Assembly: GCA_023053575.1 (NCBI GenBank)
Contig: JAKZAP010000001.1
Span: forward strand, 12,726,849-12,790,848
DNA: 64,000 nucleotides
Direction of reading: 5' to 3'
From: Branchinecta lynchi
Lineage: Eukaryota > Arthropoda > Branchiopoda > Anostraca > Branchinectidae
The translations under genes were made by a program, and so were the position numbers. Below are positions 34,590-46,031 of the stretch, piece by piece. Each line of letters opens with the position of its first letter. Position 1 is the stretch's first letter. The notes under the pieces are model-generated. The model made no database searches. It had not been told where the DNA came from and worked only from the letters and a program-made list of their open reading frames with translations.

Positions 34590-34900
34590 TATAGCAAACA
34601 AATTTCGCCTGCGGCGCTTACTTTAACTTTTTCTGGGCATAGTCGTTGAAAGTTTCACTTTTGGGCGAAAGTTTGAACAGAAAAGCCGAAAATGTGAATT
34701 TGAATACGAATTTACATTAAAAAATAATCGCAATTTCATTACAATTCGTTTTACACCGGTTCTGTTCTATGCTGGCAGGAAATGTACGCCGTTGCCGCGA
34801 AGCGTCAGCGGCGCGTTTTGTCGGCACATTTTTTGGTCAGTCGGCACAAACTGGCCGTCTCCCCCCCCCCCCCCCAAGGTAAAAGGTTAGTTACGCCCTG
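34590..34900 (-). mobile_element. Family 3 element, inverted short copy
   Basis: It reads outward from aatttcgcctgcggcgctta to a C run and aaggtaaaaggttagttacg-ccctg at 34900. Inverted, this end is CAGGGCGTAACTAACCTTTT, homologous to the terminus at 3696 (caggggcgtcactagcctttt). Confidence 0.65.
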
Positions 34901-35507
34901 CCGCGCACCCTTGTATTATCTTTTATGCAGCTTTTGACACTGCAGGATGTGACTCTCTCTCTTTGTATTCGTCGATTCCCATCGTTCGGACTGTAAGTTG
35001 TCTTTTTTAAAATGTGTGTTTTGATTTTTACCGTTCACCAAAGTTTTGACAAAGAACGAATACAGAGACAATCTCACAATGACTCAAATAGCTCTGAACA
35101 ATTCAATCAATCAATATTTTGTTTCCGCGAAGAAATTAGTAAACACTGACAAATTTCGACTAAAACACTATTAATTTCGAGTTGTCTAAATTTCCCGCTG
35201 GAGTGCACTCGGCTCGAATAGGGACCCGGCTCAGAGAACACTGACACACACCTCAGCTTTCTAGTAGTCCCTTAGACTGGATACAGAAAACAGGAAGTAC
35301 CTTACATATTTGGTTGCGTAAGGGCGGATATGTACACTGTACATATTCGCCCAGTACAAAGACCGATTCTCACTGACCAGCTTTTTTCCGTCTAGGCATT
35401 AAATCTGGCCTGAAAACAAATCTGCAAAATTTTACTGTATACATACCGGGATTTGGAGTTCTATCGTCTGTTCTATGACATCCCGTCTTCTATTTCCCTC
35501 TTCTGGG
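34901..35507. other. No recognisable gene
   Basis: No supported feature. gtacactgtacatattcgcc near 35332 includes a short palindrome. Confidence 0.45.
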
Positions 35508-36145
35508 CAGGAGCGTCGCAAGGGGGGGGGGGTGCAGCACCCCCCCACCTTTTTGAGATTCGGTAAAATTTTGGGTTTCGGAGGTCCAAAATTTTACTAA
35601 AATTGTTCGGTATTTTTTCGATAGCAGAATTGTTCGGTATGTTTACGGGGATTCGGTAGTTATATAGAATCCTAAATACGCTATCTGTACAAATCTCTTC
35701 GGTATAATGATCGGGATCCGGTATGTTTGCCAGTATTCGGTAGTTATCACGAATTTGGTGAGAGAACTTACTGAAATCATTTGGTAATTTTTCGACGCCG
35801 GAACTATTCGGTATATTTATGGAGATTCCGTAGTTACACAGAACCCCGAATAAGCTATTGGTTCAAAATTATTCGGTATCATGATTAGGATTCGGTAATT
35901 TATTCAGTATAATTTCCGGGATTAGGAAGTTAACCACGAATACTGACTTTTTTCCAGTTTCGACGAAAGTATACCGAATATGAATATTGTTCGGTAGTCT
36001 TTCGATACAATTCGGTATAATAACTGGGATACGCTAGTTATACAGAATACCGAACATGCTATTGGCCTAAACTTATTCGGTATAATAAGTGGAATTCGGT
36101 AACTTATTCGTTATAATTGCCAGGATTCGGAAGTTACCAACCTCG
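35508..36145 (+). mobile_element. hAT-like element with many ttcggta words
   Basis: The left end caggagcgtcgcaagggggg plus a G and C hairpin resembles other hAT-like termini here. The next 600 bp carry a ttcggta or close variant at irregular 20-60 bp spacing in one direction, with longer alternating modules (cggtataat, cggtagttat). The right end was not identified. No coding potential. Confidence 0.6.
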
Positions 36146-37470
36146 AAACTCAGAAGAGGTCGAGTGAAGCACTGGTCGCAGACAAAAGGGATGATCTATG
36201 ATATCATCCATAGTCCTTTCTTTTATTTTGGATTCTAAAAAGAATATCTATTCATAAATATTTCGAAAATTCGGCCTGCAGCACTTTTCGTAATATTCTC
36301 GTCGCGTCATTTGACGGGGTTTTCAAGCCAGTTCTAGGATTGAGATTTCGAAACATTAAAAGCTAGAATTTGGATAGAAATTAAGGTTAAAATTAAAAGC
36401 AAAAAAAAATTTCGTATGCGGCGCTCACTTTCTGTGATTATGGGTAGTATATTGACTAGACTACAGTTACTGCTGCTGCCGGAACGTCACTCCATCCGGA
36501 GTCTCGGTGTTTAATCAACGGTAAATGATAGAATTTGTAAGAGAAGCAGTTAGTTTTAGCCTACAGCAAAAAAACTGATTTCGAAAATTTTCGCCTGCGG
36601 CGCTCGATTTAATTTTCTATTGGCTATAAGAGGTAGAAGCTGTTACTGCTAACACGCCCGGCAGTATATTCTCCATGTGGCCTTTGCCAGAACGCTGCCT
36701 AATAGTTGGCTTATCGTCTTTCATGCTGCCCTTTATTTTTACTCTTCCTACGTAATCGTCCCTGTTACATAATTTAAAGCTCAAATTCTTAGTTCTAGGA
36801 TTTGGTAAAATTTTTGAAAGATTCGGTCAAATTTTTGCTCTGCCTGGGTGGTAGCAAAAAGAATTTGGGCCGTGAGAACTGTACTCCTGATTCGCAACTT
36901 TTAAAACAAGCTTTCAACGTGTTAGAGAGCCAAGTCCTATTTGAGTCGTTAAATAAAAATATCCGAGCTGAACAGTAACTGAAGGTGAGTGGTCCCCACT
37001 CCCCAGTCAGCCATTTCGACAGGATATTTCCTTCATTAGTCAATACGGAATAGAGTGGATCATACTCTCGCGTCCTGGTTTGGGAAATGGCATCTAACCC
37101 CTCGAAGAATTCTGATTCCTAGCGTACTCATTGCTCATTGTTCTGACGTTTCTTCCGTTTACAAAACTATGAAAGAAGAAGAATTTCTAACTGCAGACAC
37201 CCTTCAAAGCGCTGATACCTCGTCTTTCGCCATCTAAGCTGTACAAGCGTGTCACAGGCTCTGGCCCTGCTGCTGAACAGATGGCATTTCTGGAGTCTTC
37301 GTGGGAGAGCTTTGCTCCTGCATACATGCTATGGCGGACAATGCCATCTTGCAATTATCAGTGAAGCTGCAGCCCTTTCAATCCGCAAGGTGCTGCGAAA
37401 TTTATCACGTGCTAGTGTTTTGATTGTGGTATAGTTGACTTTCTTTTGTTTTCTTTGGATTTTTGTTTCA
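36146..37470. other. No gene; family 3 words; upstream of DIP2 exon 1
   Basis: Two family 3 remnants (tatgcggcgctcact near 36415 and ttcgcctgcggcgctcgat near 36590) are visible. 37055-37470 would be promoter and 5' UTR of DIP2. I see no convincing TATA box; a pyrimidine-rich tract precedes the ATG. Confidence 0.45.
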
Positions 37471-37555
37471 ATGGCTGGACTGGAGAAAATCCTCCACCTG
37501 ATTCCAGCGGATGTTAAGACAAAGCTATTAGAGTTAGATTCGGAGCTTGCTGAGG
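37471..37555 (+). CDS. DIP2: DIP2 exon 1 (start of DMAP1-binding domain)
   Basis: ATG at 37471 begins MAGLEKILHLIPADVKTKLL then ELDSELAEG, and the exon ends at 37555 with a perfect donor (agg|gtaagt), phase 1. It joins in frame to exon 2 at 55212 (GDITQKGYDKKKSRLLANYL). The joined text has the hallmark of DIP2 N-termini: a short helix ending in ELELSEGDITQKGYEKK-type sequence, the start of the DMAP1-binding domain. DIP2 proteins (disco-interacting protein 2) are about 1,500-1,600 residues, with two adenylate-forming (AMP-binding, FAAL-like) domains after this region; those parts lie beyond the window. They are linked to lipid metabolism and to neural development in animals (family knowledge). 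Confidence 0.93.
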
Positions 37556-38300
37556 GTAAGTTTTGCCATTGTTTGCATAAATTTGAACTTGCTGATTCTA
37601 CACTTCAACTTTACCTCCCTTTAGGCTACCTGTGATAAGATTCATAGAAAGGTAAATAGTGTCTTAAAATAGAGCCAGCTATTATGTGTTTCTTCTGATA
37701 TGACCAACCTACAGTGACAACACGAATATGATACTTTTATTGTAAAGGCCAGTCACCCAATCTTGTTTATGTACAGTTATTCTAATCATTGTTTATCTGT
37801 AGATATTTTAAAGGCATGCTTATTTGTGTTGAAAAACTCTTTTAGTTCCTCTATACCTGCTCTATACCTTATTTTTTGTTATTTCTTATAATACATTCAA
37901 ATAGGAAGGAAGAAAAACAAATATATCATTGAATAGCCTAGGTAAGCGTTTCAGGAACCTTTTTGGCGCTTTTTGGCACCAAAGTGCAAAAGTTGCATTT
38001 AAATATACAATAGGCTAGCTGTGATGTTTCTTTGTCTGACTGTTAAAGAAAACTGTTTCATATTCTGTAAATACAGTGAATTTTTATGGTTAGGCCATAT
38101 GCTACGAAAAATATCTCAACTTGTTCCGCAGAACAAATGCAGACGACACAATAAGTTACAAAATTGTCGACACCCTTTCTTTGGTGTGAATACTGTCTTT
38201 TGAAGTATTCACCAGAATTTCATGAAGTATTTGAAGTCAAGAATGGCTATTACTGGCTAAAACGGGCATTGCTATGGAGGGGGGGTTTTTACCACCAGTC
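37556..38300 (+). other. DIP2 intron 1, first part
   Basis: Intronic, AT-rich, no supported feature until the MITE at 38306. Confidence 0.6.
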
Positions 38301-38305
38301 ACCAC

Positions 38306-38623
38306 CAGGTGTTACTAGCCAAATGTTTGGGGGGGGGGGAAGAGGCATTTACTGACTGGCTGGTGATTTTTACCAACTTTTTCTGCAAAAAAAAGACTGT
38401 TTTCAACAACAAAAATTACATTTTCGAAAAAAAATCATTTTCAGAAGAAACAACTATTTTGACTAAACATCAAACAAATTTCAGAAAAACCAACTGTTTT
38501 CATGAAAAAAAATCAACTGTTTTGCCAAAAAATTGCGGCGCTTTGGGCCAACTCGGTTACTTTTTTCCGACTGGCCAACAGCATTGGGGGGCCTGCCCCA
38601 ACCCCCCAGTCGTGATACCCCTG
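38306..38623 (-). mobile_element. hAT-like MITE, inverted copy of the 8443-8748 family
   Basis: The left end caggtgttactagccaaatg and right end agtcgtgatacccctg match, inverted, the termini of the MITE at 6819-8748. The A-rich interior (ctgcaaaaaaaagactg, caacaaaaattacattttcg) is the complement of its T-rich interior. The flanks gtcaccac / accaccac agree in six of eight bases, a likely decayed 8-bp target duplication. Confidence 0.8.
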
Positions 38624-38902
38624 ACCACCACCATCCTTGAAGAAAGGAAAAAGCTAAACTGTTTCATCTAAGATGACAAACTATATCAATTGTATGTTTT
38701 GAGCTATTTAAGGAGAACCATGTTTTCAGTGGTATATTCTGAGTTTTTGCTATATGTTTGATGCTCCTTCAGAATTGTAGCTGTATGTCTCAAGCATATA
38801 AGACCTAGAAAATTGTGTTCTCAGTCATGTTTGGAGCTGAGCAGAATAACAATACCGGTAACATTAAAGGGCCACCTGTTTCTAGTTGCTTGGATAAAAA
38901 TA

Positions 38903-39185
38903 GAGTATTCCACCCTTCTAACAATAATAACTATTAGTTATTATTTTCATTCAAATCTTGTAAAAGTTACCACGCTGGCCGTTCCAACCTTCTCAAAATA
39001 GTAACTATTTGCTTACCATGCTCGGGAGCGTAGTAACTGTTGTAACTATGCATCTCTGCAATGATCAGTCGAATTCACCTGTGGCATCATATCCTGCTGG
39101 AAAATAGAAAACCAGCCTTGACGGCAAAAATCCAGAATTTGTGATGTCATGTGTAGTAACTATGGAAGTAGGGTGGAACATGCTC
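38903..39185 (-). mobile_element. MITE gagcgtgttccaccct family, copy 2
   Basis: gagtattccacccttct on the left and tagggtggaacatgctc on the right are the decayed inverted ends. The interior carries taactatt words and tgctcgggagcgtagtaac in the opposite orientation to copies 1 and 3. Confidence 0.75.
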
Positions 39186-39418
39186 AAAGTGATTTTTAGT
39201 AGTATGTTTTCAGTTCGTCAGAATGACAGTCTTATGGTTTGACTTACCTTGAACGACAAAGGGCAGTCATCAGATCATAGATCTCACCCTGCAGCATTTT
39301 CTATTTTTTAACAAGGTTTAAAAACAAATCGGCTTCCTTTGGGGAAGATGTAATGACGGACCTGACGATTGCAGCACTCCAGTACTGATCATGTCATTTT
39401 ATGTCCCTTTCAGTACTT

Positions 39419-40496
39419 TTTGGATCCCATAACGTAAGTGGAGGGATACCTGTGACATCGCAAAAGTTGTCCGTCTGTCCCTCCGTCCGTCTGTAAGCAC
39501 GATAACTCTCGAAGGGAATGAGATATTTTGATGAGACTTGGTGTGAGCATTCGTTGGGTCATCGGACCAGTCAAATTCGTAGATGGGCTTTGTAGCCCTA
39601 CATTTAGGGGTGGGGGCAAACAAAATATTTTGAAACAGCTAATGCGATAGTCGATTGTGGGTAAGAAGACATGCTCAACACGATGGTGAGTTCGCCCGGA
39701 ATCCGGCCAAAACCGGAAAGTTTGTTAAAAGTAAAAGTTTTATTTGAAGTTGATTAGATGTTATATTTAGGGGTAGGAAGACATGCTGAACACGATGGTG
39801 AAAACCACTTTCTCGACGGACAAGTAGTTCGCCCGGAATCCGGCCCAAACCAGAAACTTTGTTAAAATTAAAAGTTTTATTTGGAGTTGATCAAATGTTC
39901 GATTTAGGGCAAGAAGACATGCTGAACACTTATGTGAAAAAATTTTCTATCCGGACATGTAGTTTGCCCGGAATCCGGCCGAAACCAGAAAATTGTTAAA
40001 AGTTAAAGTTTTATTTGTAGTTTTATTTGTAGGGGTAAGAAAAGATGCTGAGTCCGTGTGTGACAATCATTTTTTACCCGGACCTATAGTTCGACGGGAA
40101 TCCGGCTGGAGTCGGAAATTTTTTTAAAGTTAAATTTTTATTTGAAGTTGATTAGATGTTCATTATTGGGGTAAGAAGATACCCTAAGCTCGTTTTTGAG
40201 CTTTCTTTTTTCGCCGTACAAGTAGTGCCGGAGTTCGGCCGAAACCGGGAAATTGGCAGAAGTGGCAGGAAGTTTTCGTCAAAATAGAGATGACTTATCC
40301 CTATAAGTAAACACACATGCTGAATCCATATCTGAACTTGGTTTTCTCAGCTATTTGGCCTTGATCTATTTCTGAATTTTAATAGTAAAAATGTTCAAAG
40401 TGTCTGGCGAAGACTGGATCTGGCGAAGACAAGACCCAGTTGTCTGGATCAGATATTGAATTTTCGGGATCCCATCGAAACCTTTGGTCTTGTTTC
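39419..40496 (+). repeat. Family 1 repeat, near-complete copy
   Basis: The head is tttggatcccataacgtaag, gtccgtctgtccctccgtcc, then atatttgatgagacttggtg-type text. About four units of roughly 120-137 bp follow (each with a gttcgcccggaatccggcc-like word). The tail is ctggcgaagacaagacccag, then cgggatcccatcgaaacc and ttggtcttgtttc. Confidence 0.85.
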
Positions 40497-42745
40497 TGAA
40501 AGTATTGAAGTGAAGTATTGTCATCATGTCATGTAGGCTACCAACATTTGAGATCCAAAAACATGTCCTGATCATAAAGGATTACACAAGTTTCGCCTGC
40601 GGCGCCTTTAATAATAAACTCTTTTTACTGGGAGGGCACATCATTTGGCTGGGATTTGGGTTTGAGGTGTGAGCCACATTTAAAACTAGAAATTGTTTGG
40701 GGGAAAGGATTTTTTTGCAAGAAAAATGTCAGATTAAAAAAATTTCGCCTGCGCCACTCATTTTCATTCTCGCGATACACAGTTGTTTGTGCTAAGCCCG
40801 GGTGGGGCTTTGCCGTCCCGTGAAATCATGTTATTACAAATTACCAATCCCTTAAAAAACTGGCTTTAATGTTTCTTTGAATTTGTACAACTTTCCGTAT
40901 GTGATGCTCGGTTCTTAGCTATTGTTTATAACCGGTATGACTCTTGAGCCTTCCGGACATACGCCAGTCATGATGTTTTGTGGAAGCCCCCCCCCCCCAT
41001 TTCCTAGCCCTTCAAACTGCCCCTGAGCTCGGTATACGACTCATCAACGCTTGCGTTATCATGAATTTCATTATTACATAACCCATGCAACGAAAGGGTG
41101 AAGTGGGCGGCAGGGCGCTCTTTGGGGCAGTCACAGTTACTATGTGACGCAGCGGAAGAGTGATCCTGTCTGTTTGATCCAGGATAATTTAAGAAGGCTT
41201 CGTTTTGGAAAGCTCGATTTTGAGGGCCCGTTGGTATTTACTTGTAGTTAGGGTATTGCAAAGACCCAAAATAATTTGTTTTGTAACCATAGCTTTAACA
41301 TCACAAGTGCCTAACCTTTAATAGAGCAATCTTCTTCTCATTTTCTTTAAGGTCACTTTTACCGAAGGTAAGACAAATCAGGCTACTTCGTTCGGAGGAG
41401 TACAGTTTGTTTTGTTCTATATTCAGTTGTGTTTAAGTCGACTGTGCAGGAGTATATGTATTTTGTGTCGTAAATGTGTTACACCAGCGGAAAGCCAGGA
41501 GGCCTATAAACGGGAAGAATATCGCCAAAACTCATGCCATTGAGTTCTTTGTGAGTAGCCGACGAACAGCAAATCCTCTGCTCCGCTTATAGTGATTTAG
41601 GCTCTTTAAAAGTGAAGATACCCTGGGCATGTGGCACCTGCTCCCTTTTCAGGCATTTCTCAAGATTTTTTTCGCTTAAATTCGCCCACAATTGTGGGAT
41701 AGCGGTTGTATGGTTCAAACAATTGCACTGTTGTTCATCAGCCAGCAAAGTGAAAATCTGGAACTGGGGATGTTGGTTTCCCTATAAGTGTTGGGCTAAA
41801 TAAACTCTTATTTTAATTTATTACTTAAAGAGCTAGCTCAGTTTAATTGTGTTGTAGCCAGCCTATTGCTCGCTACAGTAAAGTTTTCCCATACGGTGCC
41901 TCGTGTTTGCACTCATCGCAAAGAGAGTCTGTTTTACCCTTGTCTTATTCACTTAACTTCTTAAAGCATAAAGGATAGGCTGTGTTTGTACTTCGCCAAG
42001 GTTTGCAAGCCCCTAAGAAAATATTCTTAAGTTCAGATACTTAGGAAATAGCGTACTCACGCACACGTTCAATGTCAAATCAAGAAGTAGAGACAGACTT
42101 TATCCCAGCTGAAAATCCTGTAATTGTGTTGGAACATATGCTGTTTCTTCAGAAGGGCGGAGCTCTTCTTGGCCTTCTTGACTAAGAAGAGAATTATAGA
42201 GGATACCTAGAGAAAAGTATATCAGCTATTCTTGGTCGTGTACCATAAATAAAGCAAAGGATTCCAGCATCCTCATTGTTCGTAGAAATGCATTGTTATT
42301 GCATGTTGAGCTAAAAGAAATTCCCACCACAGTCGAAGGGCGCTGGCGTACAGTCCAGCCGTAGAATTTATAAGCCAATCTTAGTTCGCTCTGAGATTAT
42401 TCTGTGGCAAACGATTCTTTGTCAAATGACTAAGCTGTACACCGATTTTGCCAGAGATTTTCCCTTTCGGCTGCGTTCTAGATAGGGGAATGTCATTGGT
42501 CCTTAGTTGGAGCATGGATTGACACGGAAGGGTGACTTTGGGACGTTCACAAGCTGTTAAGATAAAGGAGGGGATAATAAATTCTAGGCCTAGCCAGTGT
42601 AGGGGACGGTTGCTCTCATGGGGGAATGGTACAGTAAGCATAGGCCTACACACAAAGTAGTTAAGTCCAAGCATGCTCCCGGTTTCTCGCAGTCAAAGTT
42701 GGTACTTAAAAAATAGGGTCAGTTGGTACGTGAAATGAGAATTCT
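40497..42745. other. DIP2 intron 1, no gene; family 3 words
   Basis: Two short family 3 remnants (tttcgcctgcggcgcct at 40592, tttcgcctgcgccactc at 40743) and a C run near 40988 resemble degraded MITE parts. No coding evidence. Confidence 0.5.
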
Positions 42746-42761
42746 AGCAATGTTGACGAGA

Positions 42762-42835
42762 TTGTTGACGAGATTATTTAAAAACTTTAAACCTTATTTA
42801 TTTATTAAAAAAAAAAAAAAAAAAATGTTGACGAG
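42762..42835 (+). mobile_element. Tiny poly(A)-ended insertion flanked by tgttgacgaga
   Basis: tgttgacgaga occurs just before the segment (twice in tandem, 42751 and 42762) and again at 42826, right after an A run of about 19. Poly(A) plus a flanking direct repeat of 11 bp is what target-primed retroposition leaves. The inserted body is only about 50 bp and unidentifiable. Confidence 0.45.
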
Positions 42836-42836
42836 A

Positions 42837-45800
42837 AAGTAAAGTAAAGGTTTATAGGTTTGTCTAGTGTTTTTGCATGACTTTTTTACTTCTCTTGGAT
42901 TGCGGGGATCGAGGAATAGTATTGCTAGAGTTGAGGGCATTGACATGTTTGTGGATGAGTCGTGCGGCGTCGAAGTAGGCTACATGCTCAGGCGATTCGT
43001 CGTATTTTTATGTTTTTACAGATGTGTCTTCACGACAGTCAGCATGTCCATTTGTCTTTTTCAAATTTTAGATTAAGCTGTGACTTTGTTGGAAGGCCTG
43101 CTTGTTCCGAGATTCACGGAGTCGATGGTCATTGGCTAGAAGGAAGAGCTCGATGCTTGCATATTGCTTTTTTAAGCTCTTGCTTAGTCGGCACCACGCG
43201 AGTAACTTGGGCTTGGTTTTGTCCTGTCTTTGTAACTGGCAGTGACAACCGAAAAAAGATTGCTGTTCCATACGAATAGCATTTCATTTATCTGGAGATC
43301 TGCATCCACTGGACTCTATAGGAACTCAGCTTAACGATGCTTCGGTATAGTAAATTATCACGGCTGAAGAGAGATGAGAAATTGTCTTATAATTACCGTA
43401 GATCGTCGATCAGCATATCATTTTCTGGCAAGCTTTCCGCCACATTGGAATGTGAAAAAAAGAATCATCTCCAAAAAGTCGTTGACGTTTTTTCACCCAC
43501 GTTCAGTAAACATACATTTCAACGGGACAGACGTAAGTTCTTACGTCTGGGAAGCTATCAAAGCCGTTATTAAGCACAACACTTACTAGAAATGATATTT
43601 TCAGAATGTAATTGCTCACAAATTTTGGTGTTCGAAAATGTCATTACATGCCATGTGAAGTTGGCGATTTTCTTGTTAGTGCTTGTTGACTGTTTCCAGC
43701 CTTCCTGCTCTCCGACGCGGTGGCTGGACTCAGGGTATTTGAAAACTAAACGCGCCGTGGTTACAAAGTTGGAAGATCAAGCAAAATAAAAGAAATCCAG
43801 AACAGAAGATAGACTGGTGGTCTACCATGTCTTCCAAAATGAAAAACAGCATTCTGAAGCTTCTCGTACCCTGATGTGTGAAAAGTTGTCGGCGGACCTT
43901 GAAGCTTTCGGCTAGGTTTGCGGTACGTGACTGTCAAAGGTCCGCTAGGACGAAAACGCGCAAAAAGTCTTAAGGTACCAAATGAAACAATGGCGAAAGG
44001 CGGGATTTCATAAACTTATAAACCCATAAAGGAGCGAAAGAAATGGACAAGGGCCTTACTCCGGAAGTAACGTTTGCATATAAAAATTGGTCTTATATAA
44101 AAAAGTATGCTTTTTTAGGAGCATAATATCTGTAATTAGTTACCAGCAAACAAATTAGGGGTTTTAACTTTTACCAATAGCCTATGCTTTGCTCTTCATG
44201 TTGGCAAGGACGCATAATTATAAGAAACTGTGTCTATTGGGCCTGCGCTGAGCAAATAAAAGTGATCGAATTATGTATGTTTGTAGCCAGGACCTTGTAT
44301 ACCATCTGGCTTGCCATAGAGCTAGCGTTTCCACTTAGACAGATTTTTCCGTCAAAAACTGATTTCTTGGGCGGATTGTTTGATCTTGATCTTGCGAAAA
44401 ATATTAAATTCTGTAGTTTTCTGAATCTTTCCTCATACGAGGAAGAGGGAATTTCGGGAACAGTCGTCAAATAGTAATCTTTGATGAATCAACTTAGTTG
44501 CCTCGTCATTCAGAAAACGTGCTGGTTCTTACACAAGTCAGCAGAAAATCGCTAGAATGACATAAAGGCAGTTAGGCAACCAAAGCGTAAATTTCGCCCT
44601 ATGTTGCACAGGTTTGAACAAAGCTCTGTATTTTAGCATACATTTTTGACATTTTTGCCTGCCGTGCAGAGTTTCTCAGTATAGCACTAAAGAGGTTTAC
44701 CTTAAATTTTTCTTGCAGCGTGAGGTTGAAAATAAGCTTTCATAAGACTCTTCAAGCTTTGAGAGAAGGTAAAATGACAGACTTGATGATTGCGCCAGCA
44801 GTTTTTTTGTCATTATTTGTCTGTAAAATCATGAAAACCTACTTTGCGTTTTGGACTAGCCCTTTTTGTTCCACTTAAAAATCAGAACAAATCTTCTTTA
44901 CATGTGAACGGCCACTATTATTCTTTCGGAAATGGTCGAGTGGAAGCACTACCGTGTTCGATCTTCTGGAAAAATACCTCACTCTGTTGAGGGGTTATCG
45001 TGGTCACCGACTGACAGACAGCTTATGATTTAACAGGTATCTTTTACTTTCATATGGAATCCCAAAACGACGCTCTCATAACAAATGTTGCCAAAAATGT
45101 TGACTGCGATGCCTTTCGTAGTAGCAGGGACCCATACATTTCCTGTAATGACTTGCCAGGGGGCTTGTCAGTAAGAGATTTCTGATGCGCTCTTGACCGA
45201 GCGTCAGATAGTTCGAGAAATACCCACGGGGATAAGATACCCGACTATCCAGATAGACAAAATTTTTCACAGCTATTGTGCTGAACTAGGAATATTTCTC
45301 TGTTATGGAAGAGTATCCTGGATCTTTTGTCCTGGTGACATGCTGGCAATTTTGTCTATCTGAGCAAGAACCCCTATTCGACCCAAGCGGAATTTTTGGA
45401 AACTAGGTGAGGCTCGGGCAACATAGCAACATAGAAGACTAGGAAATGACAAGCCCCCTGAATGGCGAGTCATTACAGGAAATTTATGGGTCGCTGGTAG
45501 TAGCCTGTTCTCCACTTGGTGGAAGGGCGTTTATAGGCATGGATTGAAAGGCAAAGGCAAGACTTAACATGGAAAGTAGTTCTGTGTTGCCGAAAATAAG
45601 TTGGATTTTACAGTTTTTGCTTTTCGCTCAGTTTATCTTTGTTACAGGTACAGTCGTTGGAAGCTGCTACCGGGGCTTGGTTTACTTCAGCGAAAAGGGG
45701 ATGTTGCAATACCTAATATAACGAACTAACCTTATAAAAATCAATAGGTCTTGGAGTTTCTAAAAAGAAAATGTATTCGCCTGTGATGCTGCGTCTTGTG

Positions 45801-45914
45801 TCTATTCTTTGTATCCGGTATAATTTCTTTATTTATAATCTTCTGATATAGTCTATTCCCCCATAATCAGGCATTTATTTATTTATTTTGATTGCTTAGT
45901 TCTTTTCTGGTGGT
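42837..45914. other. DIP2 intron 1, no recognisable gene
   Basis: Several short frames (for example 42962-43279, 43374-43589, 44184-44474) have no domain and no paired splice sites I could defend. Confidence 0.45.
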
Positions 45915-45918
45915 AAGA

Positions 45919-45950
45919 ATCCCCCCCCCCCCCTAGTCGTGACGCCCCTG
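45919..45950 (-). mobile_element. hAT-like MITE end fragment
   Basis: A C run followed by tagtcgtgacgcccctg is the inverted CAGGGGCGTCACGACT terminus seen at 8443; gtcggaaaatttgg-type text lies alongside. The other end was not found. Confidence 0.5.
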
Positions 45951-46031
45951 CTTACCGATTTCTTGGACGGATGTCTGACCGTTTTTTTGTCGGAAAATTT
46001 GGCGGATTTCGTCTTACCTTTATTGATTTCT

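Noticed and set aside
43374..43589. 71-codon frame ending SSYVWEAIKAVIKHNTY
   Set aside because: Looks slightly protein-like, but there is no paired splice site, family match or second exon.
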